Shown here piece after piece: positions 15,604 through 24,224 of a stretch of DNA of 32,281 bases. The stretch is from DASQDN01 sp035630195 (GTDB lineage: Bacteria; Acidobacteriota; Terriglobia; Bryobacterales; Bryobacteraceae). A program made the translations under genes and the position numbers. Under the pieces are notes generated by a model. That model did not search any database. It was not told where the DNA came from and worked only from the letters and a program-made list of their open reading frames with translations. Location of the stretch: the NCBI GenBank assembly GCA_035630195.1, contig DASQLD010000722.1, forward strand, positions 1 to 32,281. The letters run 5' to 3'. Position 1 is the stretch's first letter, and every line of letters starts with the position of its first letter.

Positions 15604-18600
15604 TTAGAAGGTGAACCGCAGCGCGAGTTCGATGTTCCGAGGACCGCTCTGCTGGCCCGTATATTGTCCGAAGTTCGGGTCGGTGATGTTGGTGACGAGA
15701 CCGCCGATACCGTGACGGTTGAAGGGATTCAGGAAGGTGCCGCGCAGTTCGATATTGCGTTGCTCGTCGAACTTGAACATCTTCTGAATGCTCATGTCTT
15801 CCATGATGAGGTGTCTGTCGCGAATGTTCGGCAGGAATGGCGCGACATTGCCGAGCCGCTGCACGACGTTCTGACCGCCGGCGAACACCGGTGGGTTGGC
15901 GAAAGCCGCGCGATTGAGATAAGCTGTTCCGCCCGGAATGCCGCGGAAGTTGATGTCGGCATCGCTGTTGGCTACGATGTCCGTACCGCCGACATAGTCT
16001 GGCCGAATGGCATTGCCTGTCGGCAAGTTGAGGCCCCCAGTCGTGATGGCGACAGGATTCCCTGAACGGAAGGTGTGAATGGCCGTAATCTGCCATCCAC
16101 CGACAACCTTGTCGAGGAACCCATTGACATCGATAGCCCTGCCGGGGCCGATGGGCAATTCGTAGATCCAGCTCAGCTTGGCAACGTGAGGCTGGTGATA
16201 GTTTGTGATCGAACGCTCCAGATTGCGGTTGAAGACATCGGCGACGTTCTCGGCGTCGATAGCATTGTCAGTTAAGCCGAGCGACTTGGACCATGTATAA
16301 GCGCCGAGGATCGCGATGCCGTTCTTGAAGTGCCGCGTGAGTTGCATCTGCAGTGATTGATACGACGATGTTCCAATGTTCGGGAAGATGTTATTGATCC
16401 CCGTGAACTGCGGATACGGCCGTAGCGCCTGCAAGTTAGTTCCACTGAAGCCAGGATACGGAGCAGGGATCGGACTGGAAGCCGACCAGGGTCGCGGAAG
16501 CAGATCGCCGTACTGTTGCGTGACAGTGAACGGTAGATTGTTCGGCTGGTCGAAGCCTTTGGCGATAAGGCGCGTGCCTTTGTTGGCGACGTAGTTGGTT
16601 TCGAGAACCATCGACCACGGTAACTGGTACTGAATGCCGAAGTTCCAGTTTTGGACATAAGGCAGCCGGTTGCCCGTGATTGGGTAGTAGTCGATGTTTT
16701 GGCCGTTGGCCAGCGATGGGGACTTGTTCGGCAGCGTCCCGGTGAAACTCGGATAGGGCTGGTCGAGATTTCCTAAGGAATCTTCGGCGAACCGGATCGG
16801 CGTGTTGGCGGAAGTGACATTGATGTTGCCGTTATAGCCAAGCGTGCCGCCGAAGCCGAACCCGTTAGAGATGGCTGGCGTGTTGTTGATGCCGTAGCCG
16901 CCGCGTAAAACCATCTTGTCGCTGAGCGCGTACGCAAAGCCGAACTTCGGGGAAATCTGCTTCCAGTACGTGTCCTGGAAACCTCGCACGCCCAGGTCAT
17001 CGGCGAAGGCAAGAGCCCCTGGACGATTGCCGGCTCCTGGATTGGCAAGGTCGAAGTCGATAGCCGACATGCGTCCTGCCACTTCAATCAGGCCGCCAAC
17101 CATTTCCCAACGAAGGCCGATGTTCAAGGTCAGTTTCCTATTGACCTTCCAGTCATCCTGGAAGTAGAAGCCGGCAGTGCGCCAGCGATGACCGAAGTTT
17201 GCGGCAGCGATGCCGCGCGTGGTCGAACTGTAATCGCCGAGCAAGAAGCTGGCGAAGCTGTGTCCTGTCTGATTGATGAAGCCCGGCAGCGCAGTCTGAT
17301 TCGGGGAGAAGTTGAAGTCACCGGACCCGGACTTGTTGCGAGTGTTGTAGTAGTAGCGCCGATTCTCGAAACCGAACTTGAAGTTGTGCTTGCTGCGAAC
17401 GTAGGTGAAGTCGAGCTGACCGATCGTGGAACCATTAAAACTGCCTCCGCGATTGCCCGAGCCGAGACGGCCGGTTGTACCGCTAACGGCTCCGATGGCG
17501 CCGCCTTGGAATGGCTGACCGGTGAAATTCAAAACCGGGAAGTGGACGCCGGGTACGTTCTGTAAGCCGATCTTCTGCGGCCAGTCTTGATCGACGTAGA
17601 CGCTTTCGTTGATGTTGCCGAAGCGGTTGTATCCCAGGTTGCCGCGTCCCAGGAACGTCGGTGATAGTACGAAGTCATAGGCCAGTCGCACCATGGTGCC
17701 GGGTGTGTCTTGGTTCTGGTACACGTTGGTCGGAGTTCCAGGGGCCGTTCCCCAACGCGGAGTTCCCGAGTTATAGCGGGTTCGAAGGTTGCGGTTGACC
17801 ATGCCGCTCAAGCGGTGGCTCGTGTTGATATTGTGGTCGCCCTTAAAGGTAATCATTCGCTCGCGGAACTCGGGGCAGCACGCTCCCAGCGCGGGAATGT
17901 TGCGCAGCATCGTATCGAACAAAGGATCGTCAATCGGCGCCATGCTCAGGATGTTCGCAGAGACCTTGCTGAAGCGGCTTTGTGGAATGACGTTGCCCGG
18001 AAATACGTCGCGAACCCAAGTGTTCCCGACTTGGCGGGACGAGGCCGGATCGTAAATGGCCCCAAACTGAACCGCGCGACCAAGAGCATCGGTACCGGCG
18101 GCGCCTCCGGAGCCGGCTGTGCCTGTGAACGCCGAGCTCAACAGGTCTGAGAAATCGCCTCGCTTGAAGTCCTGCGTCGGCAACGTGACGAAGCCGTTCT
18201 GGTTGTAATCCTTCTGCGTGGTCCGTTCCATGTTGTGGAAGAAGAACGAACGATTGCGGCCGTCGTAAACCTTAGGGATGTACACCGGGCCGCCGATCGA
18301 GTAGCCATAATTGTGCTGCTTGAAGGGCTGGCGAGCCACGCCAGAGGCGTTGCTGTTGAAGCTGTTCGCCCGCAGAGCATCGTTCTGACCGTAATAGTAG
18401 GCCGATCCGTGGAGTTGGTTCGTACCAGACTTGGTGGCGAAGTTCGCAACAGATGTTTGCCCGCCGGAATACTGCGCGCTTACGGTGCCGGTCTGCAATT
18501 TGAACTCGCTGATCGATTCCGCCGATGGGCTGAATTCGCTGTTGGCGCCCCCGGCCAGATCCATTCGGCCCACCGAGATTCCATCAATCAAGATCTCATG

Positions 18601-19134
18601 CGAGTAGTTCTGGCCACCGTTGATCGAGCCCTGCCACGTTCCTCCGGTTGTGCCGGGGAGCGAAGTGAAGATGAACTGCTGGATCTGGCGTCGGCCGCCG
18701 CTAACCGCGATTGGCCACGAATCGAATTCCTTCTTCGACACATAGCTGCCAATTTCAGCCGTTCCGGTTTCGAGAAGCGGCGCCTCACTCGACACGGTAA
18801 TCGATTCGGTGAGATTCCCGAGTTCCAGGGTGAAGTCGACGGTGAGGGTCTGGGCCACCGCGAGCACAACGTTCTGTCGCACCGATGTTTTAAAACCCGG
18901 CGCAGAGACCGTGATCTGGTAAGTGCTCGGCTGCAATGACGGCATGCGGTAAACGCCGGCGTCGGTTGTGATGGCGGTAGTCTCAACGCCAGTCGAAGGA
19001 TTGAGGATCTTCACGGTCGCGCCAACGACGGCCGCTCCTGAAGAGTCAGAGATAGTACCGTTGAACGTGCCGCGCTCTCCTTGTCCGAAGGCCGTTAAAA
19101 CGAGGAGGCACACGAGGAATGTGCGTAAAAACAA
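15604..19134 (-). CDS. Oar-like TonB-dependent receptor with carboxypeptidase-regulatory domain
   Basis: From TTG 19134 the product is 1176 residues. A signal peptide (LRTFLVCLLVLTAFG) is followed by a carboxypeptidase-regulatory-like beta-sandwich domain (about 20-105: GTFNGTISDSSGAAVVGATV, TDAGVYRMPSLQPSTYQITV). A plug domain starts near residue 120 (LETGTAEIGSYVSKKEF; ILIDGISVGRMDLAGG) and a long beta barrel ends LALRFTF with a C-terminal aromatic residue. This is the Oar/SusC-like architecture of Acidobacteriota, probably importing large oligosaccharides or peptides through the outer membrane. The TTG is chosen because AGGGGG lies 7 bases upstream; the upstream GTG at 19167 has no Shine-Dalgarno. 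It precedes the TPR gene and follows the membrane-anchored Ig-like gene, probably as one operon. No substrate-binding partner gene is adjacent. Confidence 0.9.
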   Translation of the reverse strand: MFLRTFLVCLLVLTAFGQGERGTFNGTISDSSGAAVVGATVKILNPSTGVETTAITTDAGVYRMPSLQPSTYQITVSAPGFKTSVRQNVVLAVAQTLTVDFTLELGNLTESITVSSEAPLLETGTAEIGSYVSKKEFDSWPIAVSGGRRQIQQFIFTSLPGTTGGTWQGSINGGQNYSHEILIDGISVGRMDLAGGANSEFSPSAESISEFKLQTGTVSAQYSGGQTSVANFATKSGTNQLHGSAYYYGQNDALRANSFNSNASGVARQPFKQHNYGYSIGGPVYIPKVYDGRNRSFFFHNMERTTQKDYNQNGFVTLPTQDFKRGDFSDLLSSAFTGTAGSGGAAGTDALGRAVQFGAIYDPASSRQVGNTWVRDVFPGNVIPQSRFSKVSANILSMAPIDDPLFDTMLRNIPALGACCPEFRERMITFKGDHNINTSHRLSGMVNRNLRTRYNSGTPRWGTAPGTPTNVYQNQDTPGTMVRLAYDFVLSPTFLGRGNLGYNRFGNINESVYVDQDWPQKIGLQNVPGVHFPVLNFTGQPFQGGAIGAVSGTTGRLGSGNRGGSFNGSTIGQLDFTYVRSKHNFKFGFENRRYYYNTRNKSGSGDFNFSPNQTALPGFINQTGHSFASFLLGDYSSTTRGIAAANFGHRWRTAGFYFQDDWKVNRKLTLNIGLRWEMVGGLIEVAGRMSAIDFDLANPGAGNRPGALAFADDLGVRGFQDTYWKQISPKFGFAYALSDKMVLRGGYGINNTPAISNGFGFGGTLGYNGNINVTSANTPIRFAEDSLGNLDQPYPSFTGTLPNKSPSLANGQNIDYYPITGNRLPYVQNWNFGIQYQLPWSMVLETNYVANKGTRLIAKGFDQPNNLPFTVTQQYGDLLPRPWSASSPIPAPYPGFSGTNLQALRPYPQFTGINNIFPNIGTSSYQSLQMQLTRHFKNGIAILGAYTWSKSLGLTDNAIDAENVADVFNRNLERSITNYHQPHVAKLSWIYELPIGPGRAIDVNGFLDKVVGGWQITAIHTFRSGNPVAITTGGLNLPTGNAIRPDYVGGTDIVANSDADINFRGIPGGTAYLNRAAFANPPVFAGGQNVVQRLGNVAPFLPNIRDRHLIMEDMSIQKMFKFDEQRNIELRGTFLNPFNRHGIGGLVTNITDPNFGQYTGQQSGPRNIELALRFTF

Positions 19135-19212
19135 GTGGAATCCCCCTAAGATGTACCGCTGTGTCACAGCGAAACGTATGGGGCGAAGTCTATCACATGT
19201 TTTTTGTCGACT

Positions 19213-20553
19213 TTACGCAGTCTGGCGAACTGGCAATCCGGCCAATTTCAGAACCGTGTTGAACGCTTCGGCTCCGATCCAGCCGCCGAGCAGACCGATC
19301 ATTGTGGCGCCGAAGAAGTTCACGGTCGCCGGCGGCGGAAGCTTCGGGACAAGCCCGGTTTGGGCGGCTGCGTATAGAAGGAAAGCCGCCACGATACCTC
19401 CAAGCGACGAGTAGGCGATTCGCCACCCCGACAAAGGCGGTGTCCGGACCGCAGCCAAAAGACCGCCTACCAATCCGGCGATGATCGTGAGAATCATTGC
19501 GAGCACGGGCATCGACACGTCCAAAGTAGCGGGCGTTTTTGTAACTGCTCCGAACGTTCGGGCGGAAAGTTTGATCCTTCCCGAAGCGGATGGGGTGAAG
19601 TTCGTGGACGCGCCGTGAGAGCCGCTGGGTATCTTGACCGTCCTCGACTCGAAATCTCCGTGTCCATCGTCGATGCTCAGGGCGACCTCCAGCTCCCTTT
19701 CAGTCGCTGTCGGCTTGTCTCGGTCATCAGTTAGTTCGACTGCAACTCCAGTAGTCCTTCCGAGCATGATCTTGGGTGGACTCAAGGTCAGCCGTATTTG
19801 TGAGATCGGTGGCGCGAAATGGACTATCTTTTCCCCGCCCCGAGTGACCATGACTGCATCGGAGGGCCGGGAGCCGACGAATTGCAGTTGAATATCACCG
19901 GCAACTGTGGATGCCAGTTCGGCAGTAGCCTCGTCTTCGTCTTTATCTATGGATATGACAATCGGATTAGGAGTTACATTGGCGAAAGGCGAGACCAGCC
20001 GCAATTGAATGTCGAAGGGGGCCGGTTCAGACAGATAGGCGATGATTTTGCACTTTTCGACCCCGTTCGCGATTAACTTCGATTCATCGCCCGTGTAGTA
20101 AAGTTGGGCTTTAATCGTTCCCGACCTAACTGGCTGGTAATTTGCGAGGACGAACGGGTTCGTACCATAGGGATTCCAGCTCCTTTTAAGAACGGAACTG
20201 GCAGGCTTCACGCGCACGTATGCCGCGCCTTCGCGAAGATAGGGATGAGCCGCCTTCAGCAGGTAAACGCCCGGAGCGCTAAGTGGAATCTTAACTTTAG
20301 CGGAATCGGTCCCAGCTTTGATCGTCAAGTCGAGGCGTTTCACACCCCCGCCATCAACGCCGAACGTAAACGCGATTTTCAGATCTTTCGGTGTGTTGGC
20401 GTCTTTATCGAAGGCGTCGCGAAGCTCGACTTTCACTTCGACCGATGAGCCGGCCCGGACGCTGGCCTCATCAGGGTTGACGGCAATGCGAACGGGGAGA
20501 CTTCCGGCAGTTACGGGAGCAACCCACAGAATCGCTGTCAGCCACATTTTCAT
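19213..20553 (-). CDS. Secreted or membrane-anchored Ig-like protein with C-terminal helices
   Basis: The 446-residue protein starts with a short signal-like leader (MKMWLTAILWVAPVTAG). Residues 20-345 are beta-rich and arranged like bacterial Ig-like domains (EASVRAGSSVEVKVELRDAF; PPKIMLGRTTGVAVELTDDR; closing ASGRIKLSARTFG). Three hydrophobic C-terminal helices follow at about 349-369, 380-398 and 411-430, which should anchor it in the inner membrane. The ATG has GGAGG just upstream (4 bases). It precedes the TonB-dependent receptor on the same strand, with a 45-base gap from its stop to the receptor's longest possible start. No specific family was recognised; a role in receptor anchoring or force transfer is only inferred. 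Confidence 0.75.
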   Translation of the reverse strand: MKMWLTAILWVAPVTAGSLPVRIAVNPDEASVRAGSSVEVKVELRDAFDKDANTPKDLKIAFTFGVDGGGVKRLDLTIKAGTDSAKVKIPLSAPGVYLLKAAHPYLREGAAYVRVKPASSVLKRSWNPYGTNPFVLANYQPVRSGTIKAQLYYTGDESKLIANGVEKCKIIAYLSEPAPFDIQLRLVSPFANVTPNPIVISIDKDEDEATAELASTVAGDIQLQFVGSRPSDAVMVTRGGEKIVHFAPPISQIRLTLSPPKIMLGRTTGVAVELTDDRDKPTATERELEVALSIDDGHGDFESRTVKIPSGSHGASTNFTPSASGRIKLSARTFGAVTKTPATLDVSMPVLAMILTIIAGLVGGLLAAVRTPPLSGWRIAYSSLGGIVAAFLLYAAAQTGLVPKLPPPATVNFFGATMIGLLGGWIGAEAFNTVLKLAGLPVRQTA

Positions 20554-20667
20554 ATAACCTCCATGGCACGGTCCTTTACACGTAAAGCGAAACTTTGCGG
20601 TATTTCACGCCAAGAGGTCTGCAACTTCCATGTGTTAATCTGAGGGCATATTACCCGCATCGCCGAT

Positions 20668-21309
20668 ATGCCGGCACAGGCGAGCGAAGCTTTCATATTC
20701 CGAACGTACCCCTTTCAGGAAGGCGATTTGATCGTCAGCTTTTTTACGCGCGATCAGGGCAAGCTCCGTGGGGTGGCGCGAAGGGCGAGAAAGCCGAAGA
20801 ACAGCTTCGGGTCGGGGCTCGAAAGGCTCTCCCGGGTAACGATGTCCTATTACCAACGGGAGAATCGGGAATTGGTCAGCCTAAACTCCTGCGAAGTTAT
20901 TGAATCACAGTTCGGATTGGCTGGTGACTATGCTGCCAATCTGGCGCTCGATTTTATGGCTGAGGTCAGCGAAAACATCCTGCCCGCAGCCGAGCCGAGT
21001 GAGCGGTTTTTCCGGTTGTTAGTGGCGGTTGTGAATCATCTGAGCGGCAATCCCGCAAACGGTGTTTGGCCGGCCGTGAACTACTTCAGTCTTTGGGCGG
21101 TGCGCCTGTCTGGAATCCTACCGGAGTTCCGGTTAAGCGCTGAGTCCAGACTGATTGCGGAAGAGATGATGCAAACGCCCATCGGGCAGTTGAGCGAACG
21201 TTCCTGGTCGCGGAGCACGGCTGCGGATCTGCGGCGCTATCTAGTCCGTGGCATAGAAGAACACGTGGAACGCCGTCTGCAGACCGCTCCGTTACTGGAA
21301 GCGCTTTAA
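20668..21309 (+). CDS. recO: DNA repair protein RecO
   Basis: The 213-residue protein has the N-terminal OB-fold of RecO: EAFIFRTYPFQEGDLIVSFF, DQGKLRGVARRARKPKNSFG and RELVSLNSCEVIE. The C-terminal helical part is short. The four-Cys zinc motif present in many RecO proteins is absent: between SLWAVRLSGILPEFRL and AESRLIAEEMM there are no cysteines. RecO loads RecA on gapped single-stranded DNA with RecR in the RecFOR pathway. It is the first gene of the recO-glyQ-glyS-ppdK run, with its TAA only 3 bases before glyQ. RecO is small and divergent, but the N-terminal motif and neighbours support the call. Confidence 0.85.
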   Translation: MPAQASEAFIFRTYPFQEGDLIVSFFTRDQGKLRGVARRARKPKNSFGSGLERLSRVTMSYYQRENRELVSLNSCEVIESQFGLAGDYAANLALDFMAEVSENILPAAEPSERFFRLLVAVVNHLSGNPANGVWPAVNYFSLWAVRLSGILPEFRLSAESRLIAEEMMQTPIGQLSERSWSRSTAADLRRYLVRGIEEHVERRLQTAPLLEAL

Positions 21310-21312
21310 TAA

Positions 21313-22212
21313 ATGGACTCATTCCAGCAAACATTATTCAAACTCAAAAATTACTGGTCGGAGCGCGGCTGCATTATTCAGGAGCCGTACGATATGGAAG
21401 TTGGCGCCGGCACGATGTGCCCGGAGACCTTCCTTCGCGTTACGGGACCGAAGCCCTACAAAGTCGCGTATGTGCAGCCGAGTCGTCGTCCTGCCGACGG
21501 CCGCTATGGCGAAAATCCCAACCGGCTGTACAAACATCAGCAGTTGCAGGTGATTTTGAAGCCGTCACCGAGCAATATTCTCGATCTATATCTCAAAAGC
21601 CTGGAAGCGATCGGGATTGATCTCGGAAAGCACGACATTAAGTTTGAAGAAGACAACTGGGAATCGCCGACGCTCGGCGCGTGGGGCATCGGGTGGCAGG
21701 TGATGCTCGACGGTATGGAAATTACGCAGTTCACGTATTTTCAGCAGTGCGGCGGAGTGGATCTCGATCTGGTTCCGGCCGAGATCACGTATGGTCTCGA
21801 GCGGCTCGTCGCCTTCCTTCAAGGCAAGGAAAGCGTGTATGAGATCGAGTGGACTCCCGGAGTTTCCTACGGCGATGTGCGGCTGGCGGATGAGTTGCAG
21901 AACTCGGTGTACAACTTCGAAGTCGCGGATGTGGAGACGCTGTGGCAACTGTTCGCGATCTATGAGCGCGAATGCCAGCGGCTTGTCGGTATGTATCCGA
22001 AGTATGTGCCGAAAGAACGCTTTCCACTCCTGAGCGCCTACGACTACGTATTAAAGTGCTCGAACACGTTCAACCTGCTGGATGCGCGGGGGGCGATCAG
22101 CGTGACCGAACGAGTGGGCGTGATCGCAAGAGTTCGCAAGCTGGCGGTAGGTGTCGCTCAGGCATGGTTGGACCAGAATACTCCGGAGCACGCGGAGGCG
22201 GCCGCGGAATGA
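21313..22212 (+). CDS. glyQ: Glycine--tRNA ligase alpha subunit
   Basis: The 299-residue protein has the hallmark start MDSFQQTLFKLKNYWSERGC followed by QEPYDMEVGAGTMCPETFLR, plus RPADGRYGENPNRLYKHQQ and GWQVMLDGMEITQFTYFQQ. This is the class II catalytic subunit of the bacterial alpha2beta2 glycyl-tRNA synthetase, which attaches glycine to tRNA-Gly in the cytoplasm. Length is normal. The TGA overlaps the glyS ATG as ATGA at 22209-22212, a common arrangement for balanced subunit synthesis. Confidence 0.97.
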   Translation: MDSFQQTLFKLKNYWSERGCIIQEPYDMEVGAGTMCPETFLRVTGPKPYKVAYVQPSRRPADGRYGENPNRLYKHQQLQVILKPSPSNILDLYLKSLEAIGIDLGKHDIKFEEDNWESPTLGAWGIGWQVMLDGMEITQFTYFQQCGGVDLDLVPAEITYGLERLVAFLQGKESVYEIEWTPGVSYGDVRLADELQNSVYNFEVADVETLWQLFAIYERECQRLVGMYPKYVPKERFPLLSAYDYVLKCSNTFNLLDARGAISVTERVGVIARVRKLAVGVAQAWLDQNTPEHAEAAAE

Positions 22213-24200
22213 GTGAACGATTCCTTCTCGAGATCGGCGTAGAAGAAGTACCCGATTGGATGATCGAGCCTGCGCTCGAACACATGCGTCAACTCTTCAC
22301 TGAGGTTTTGGCCGACAACAATCTTGGGGGGACGGTAGATTCGGTTGACGCGACACCGCGCCGGCTAGTGCTGCGCGCTTCGGGGATCGCGGAGGCGCAG
22401 GCTGACGAGACGAAGGCTATTTCCGGACCGCCAGTTTCTTCGGGTCCCGGGGCCGTGCAAGGCTTCGCCAAAAAGATGGGCGTCAGTCTCGATGCGCTGC
22501 AAAAGGCACAAACACCCAAAGGCGAGTACTGGAGCTACAGCAAGAAGGTAGAAGGCCGTAAAAGTATTGAGGTTCTTGCGGAAGCGTTGCCTGTCCTGAT
22601 TCCGAAGATTTCCTTCCCAAAGACCATGTACTGGACCGGTAAGGGGGGCGTGCGGTTCATTCGACCCATCCGTTGGATTGTGGCGCTTTTAGGCAATGAA
22701 GTGATTCCGTTTGAGCTTGCCGGTGTAAAGTCCGGAAGAACGACGAGCGGTCATAGATTGTTGGGAAAGCCGGAAGTGGAAGTGACGATCGATACGTTTG
22801 CGGATCAACTGCATACCAACGGCGTTGTGCTGTCAGCGAAACAACGGCGCGCAATGATCGAATCGGGCCTGGGTCCGAACGTTCATCCCGATGAGGCTCT
22901 GCTGCAGACTCTTGTTTATCTCACCGAGTATCCTTCGACGATCCACGGCTCGTTTGATCGGAAGTATCTGGAATTACCGCGCGAGATCCTTAGCACGGTG
23001 ATGCGCCACCACCAGCGCTACTTCTCCGTGAATGTCGGCGGTGACAACCTGGCGCCGGAATTTGTTGCCGTCATGAATACCAGCGCAGATCCTGACGGAC
23101 TCGTTCGCCTTGGGAACGAGCGCGTGCTGCGCGCCCGTTTCAACGACGCCCGCTTCTTCTGGGATATCGATCTTCGGCGTAACCTCGCAGATCGTCTCGA
23201 AGACCTGAAGAACGTCACTTTCCAGGCAAAGCTCGGTTCGTATTTCGAGAAGACTGAACGCGTCGTCCTGCTGGCGAAACAAATCGCCGAGGCGGTAGGG
23301 GCGAGCCGGGTTATGTGCGGTCGCGCGGCGCAGTTAGCCAAGTGTGATCTCACGACGGAGATGGTGAAAGAACTCACTGAGCTCCAGGGTATCGTCGGCG
23401 GCTTGTACGCGCGGGAGCAGGGTGAATCGGCCGAGATCTGGCGCGCGGTCTACGAGCACTACAAGCCGGTCAGCATGGAAGATTCAATTCCTTCTACCGT
23501 CACTGGACAGGTAGTTGCGCTTGCCGACAAATGCGACACCTTACGCGGCTGCTTTGAGATAGGCCTAATGCCGACTGGGTCACGCGATCCCTTCGCTCTG
23601 CGTCGCGCCGGCCAGGGCGTCGTGAAGATTCTCGTCGAAGGCGGTCTGCGTTTGAAGCTGAGTGATCTGGTCGGCGATAACCCGCAACTCCGAGAATTCC
23701 TGCTGGATCGCGCCAAGTACTATTTCCGGGATGTTCGAGGGTTCAAGTACGACGAAGTTAATGCCGTATTGACGCCGCGAACCGAAGATCTTGGAGACGT
23801 CGAAGCCCGGCTTCAGGCGATCCGACAGGTTCGCCCAACAGAGAACTTCGAACCTCTTGCTGCCAGCTTCAAGCGAATCGCGAACATCTTGCGGCAGGCG
23901 CAATTCACCGGCGCAGGCACGATCGATGTTAGCGTACTCGAGCCGGGTCCTGAACTCGATCTCCACCGTGAATTTTTGCGGACATCCGATGTCGTATTCA
24001 GCCATCGCAAGGCGCGAAATTATGATGCGGCGCTGGAAGCAATCGGTTCCTTGCGACCGAAAGTAGATTTGTTTTTCGACAAAGTCCTCGTGAATGCTCC
24101 CGAGGAACGCGTCAGACAGAACCGGCTGTTGTTGCTGAGCAGCCTTCTCACCGAGTTCTCGGCCATCGCCGACTTTTCGGAGATCGTGACGACGAACTAA
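22209..24200 (+). CDS. glyS: Glycine--tRNA ligase beta subunit
   Basis: The 663-residue protein begins MSERFLLEIGVEEVPDWMIE, the conserved opening of GlyS. It contains KISFPKTMYWTGKGGVRFIR, REILSTVMRHHQRYFSV and SRDPFALRRAGQGVVKI. The C-terminal part fits the DALR-like anticodon-binding region. It binds tRNA-Gly and completes the tetrameric synthetase with GlyQ. The start at 22209 is chosen because it overlaps the glyQ stop and begins at the conserved N terminus; the frame is open further upstream inside glyQ, but that extension is antigenic nonsense to the family and should be discarded. Length is typical (about 690 in E. coli). Confidence 0.96.
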   Translation: MSERFLLEIGVEEVPDWMIEPALEHMRQLFTEVLADNNLGGTVDSVDATPRRLVLRASGIAEAQADETKAISGPPVSSGPGAVQGFAKKMGVSLDALQKAQTPKGEYWSYSKKVEGRKSIEVLAEALPVLIPKISFPKTMYWTGKGGVRFIRPIRWIVALLGNEVIPFELAGVKSGRTTSGHRLLGKPEVEVTIDTFADQLHTNGVVLSAKQRRAMIESGLGPNVHPDEALLQTLVYLTEYPSTIHGSFDRKYLELPREILSTVMRHHQRYFSVNVGGDNLAPEFVAVMNTSADPDGLVRLGNERVLRARFNDARFFWDIDLRRNLADRLEDLKNVTFQAKLGSYFEKTERVVLLAKQIAEAVGASRVMCGRAAQLAKCDLTTEMVKELTELQGIVGGLYAREQGESAEIWRAVYEHYKPVSMEDSIPSTVTGQVVALADKCDTLRGCFEIGLMPTGSRDPFALRRAGQGVVKILVEGGLRLKLSDLVGDNPQLREFLLDRAKYYFRDVRGFKYDEVNAVLTPRTEDLGDVEARLQAIRQVRPTENFEPLAASFKRIANILRQAQFTGAGTIDVSVLEPGPELDLHREFLRTSDVVFSHRKARNYDAALEAIGSLRPKVDLFFDKVLVNAPEERVRQNRLLLLSSLLTEFSAIADFSEIVTTN

Positions 24201-24224
24201 ATCTCGAAGGAGAGATTGATCTGA

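Noticed and set aside
21972..22208. N-terminal extension of glyS into glyQ
   Set aside because: The conserved GlyS start (MSERFLLEIG) and ATGA overlap place the true start at 22209. The phrase used in the glyS entry about the extension means only that it has no match to the family.
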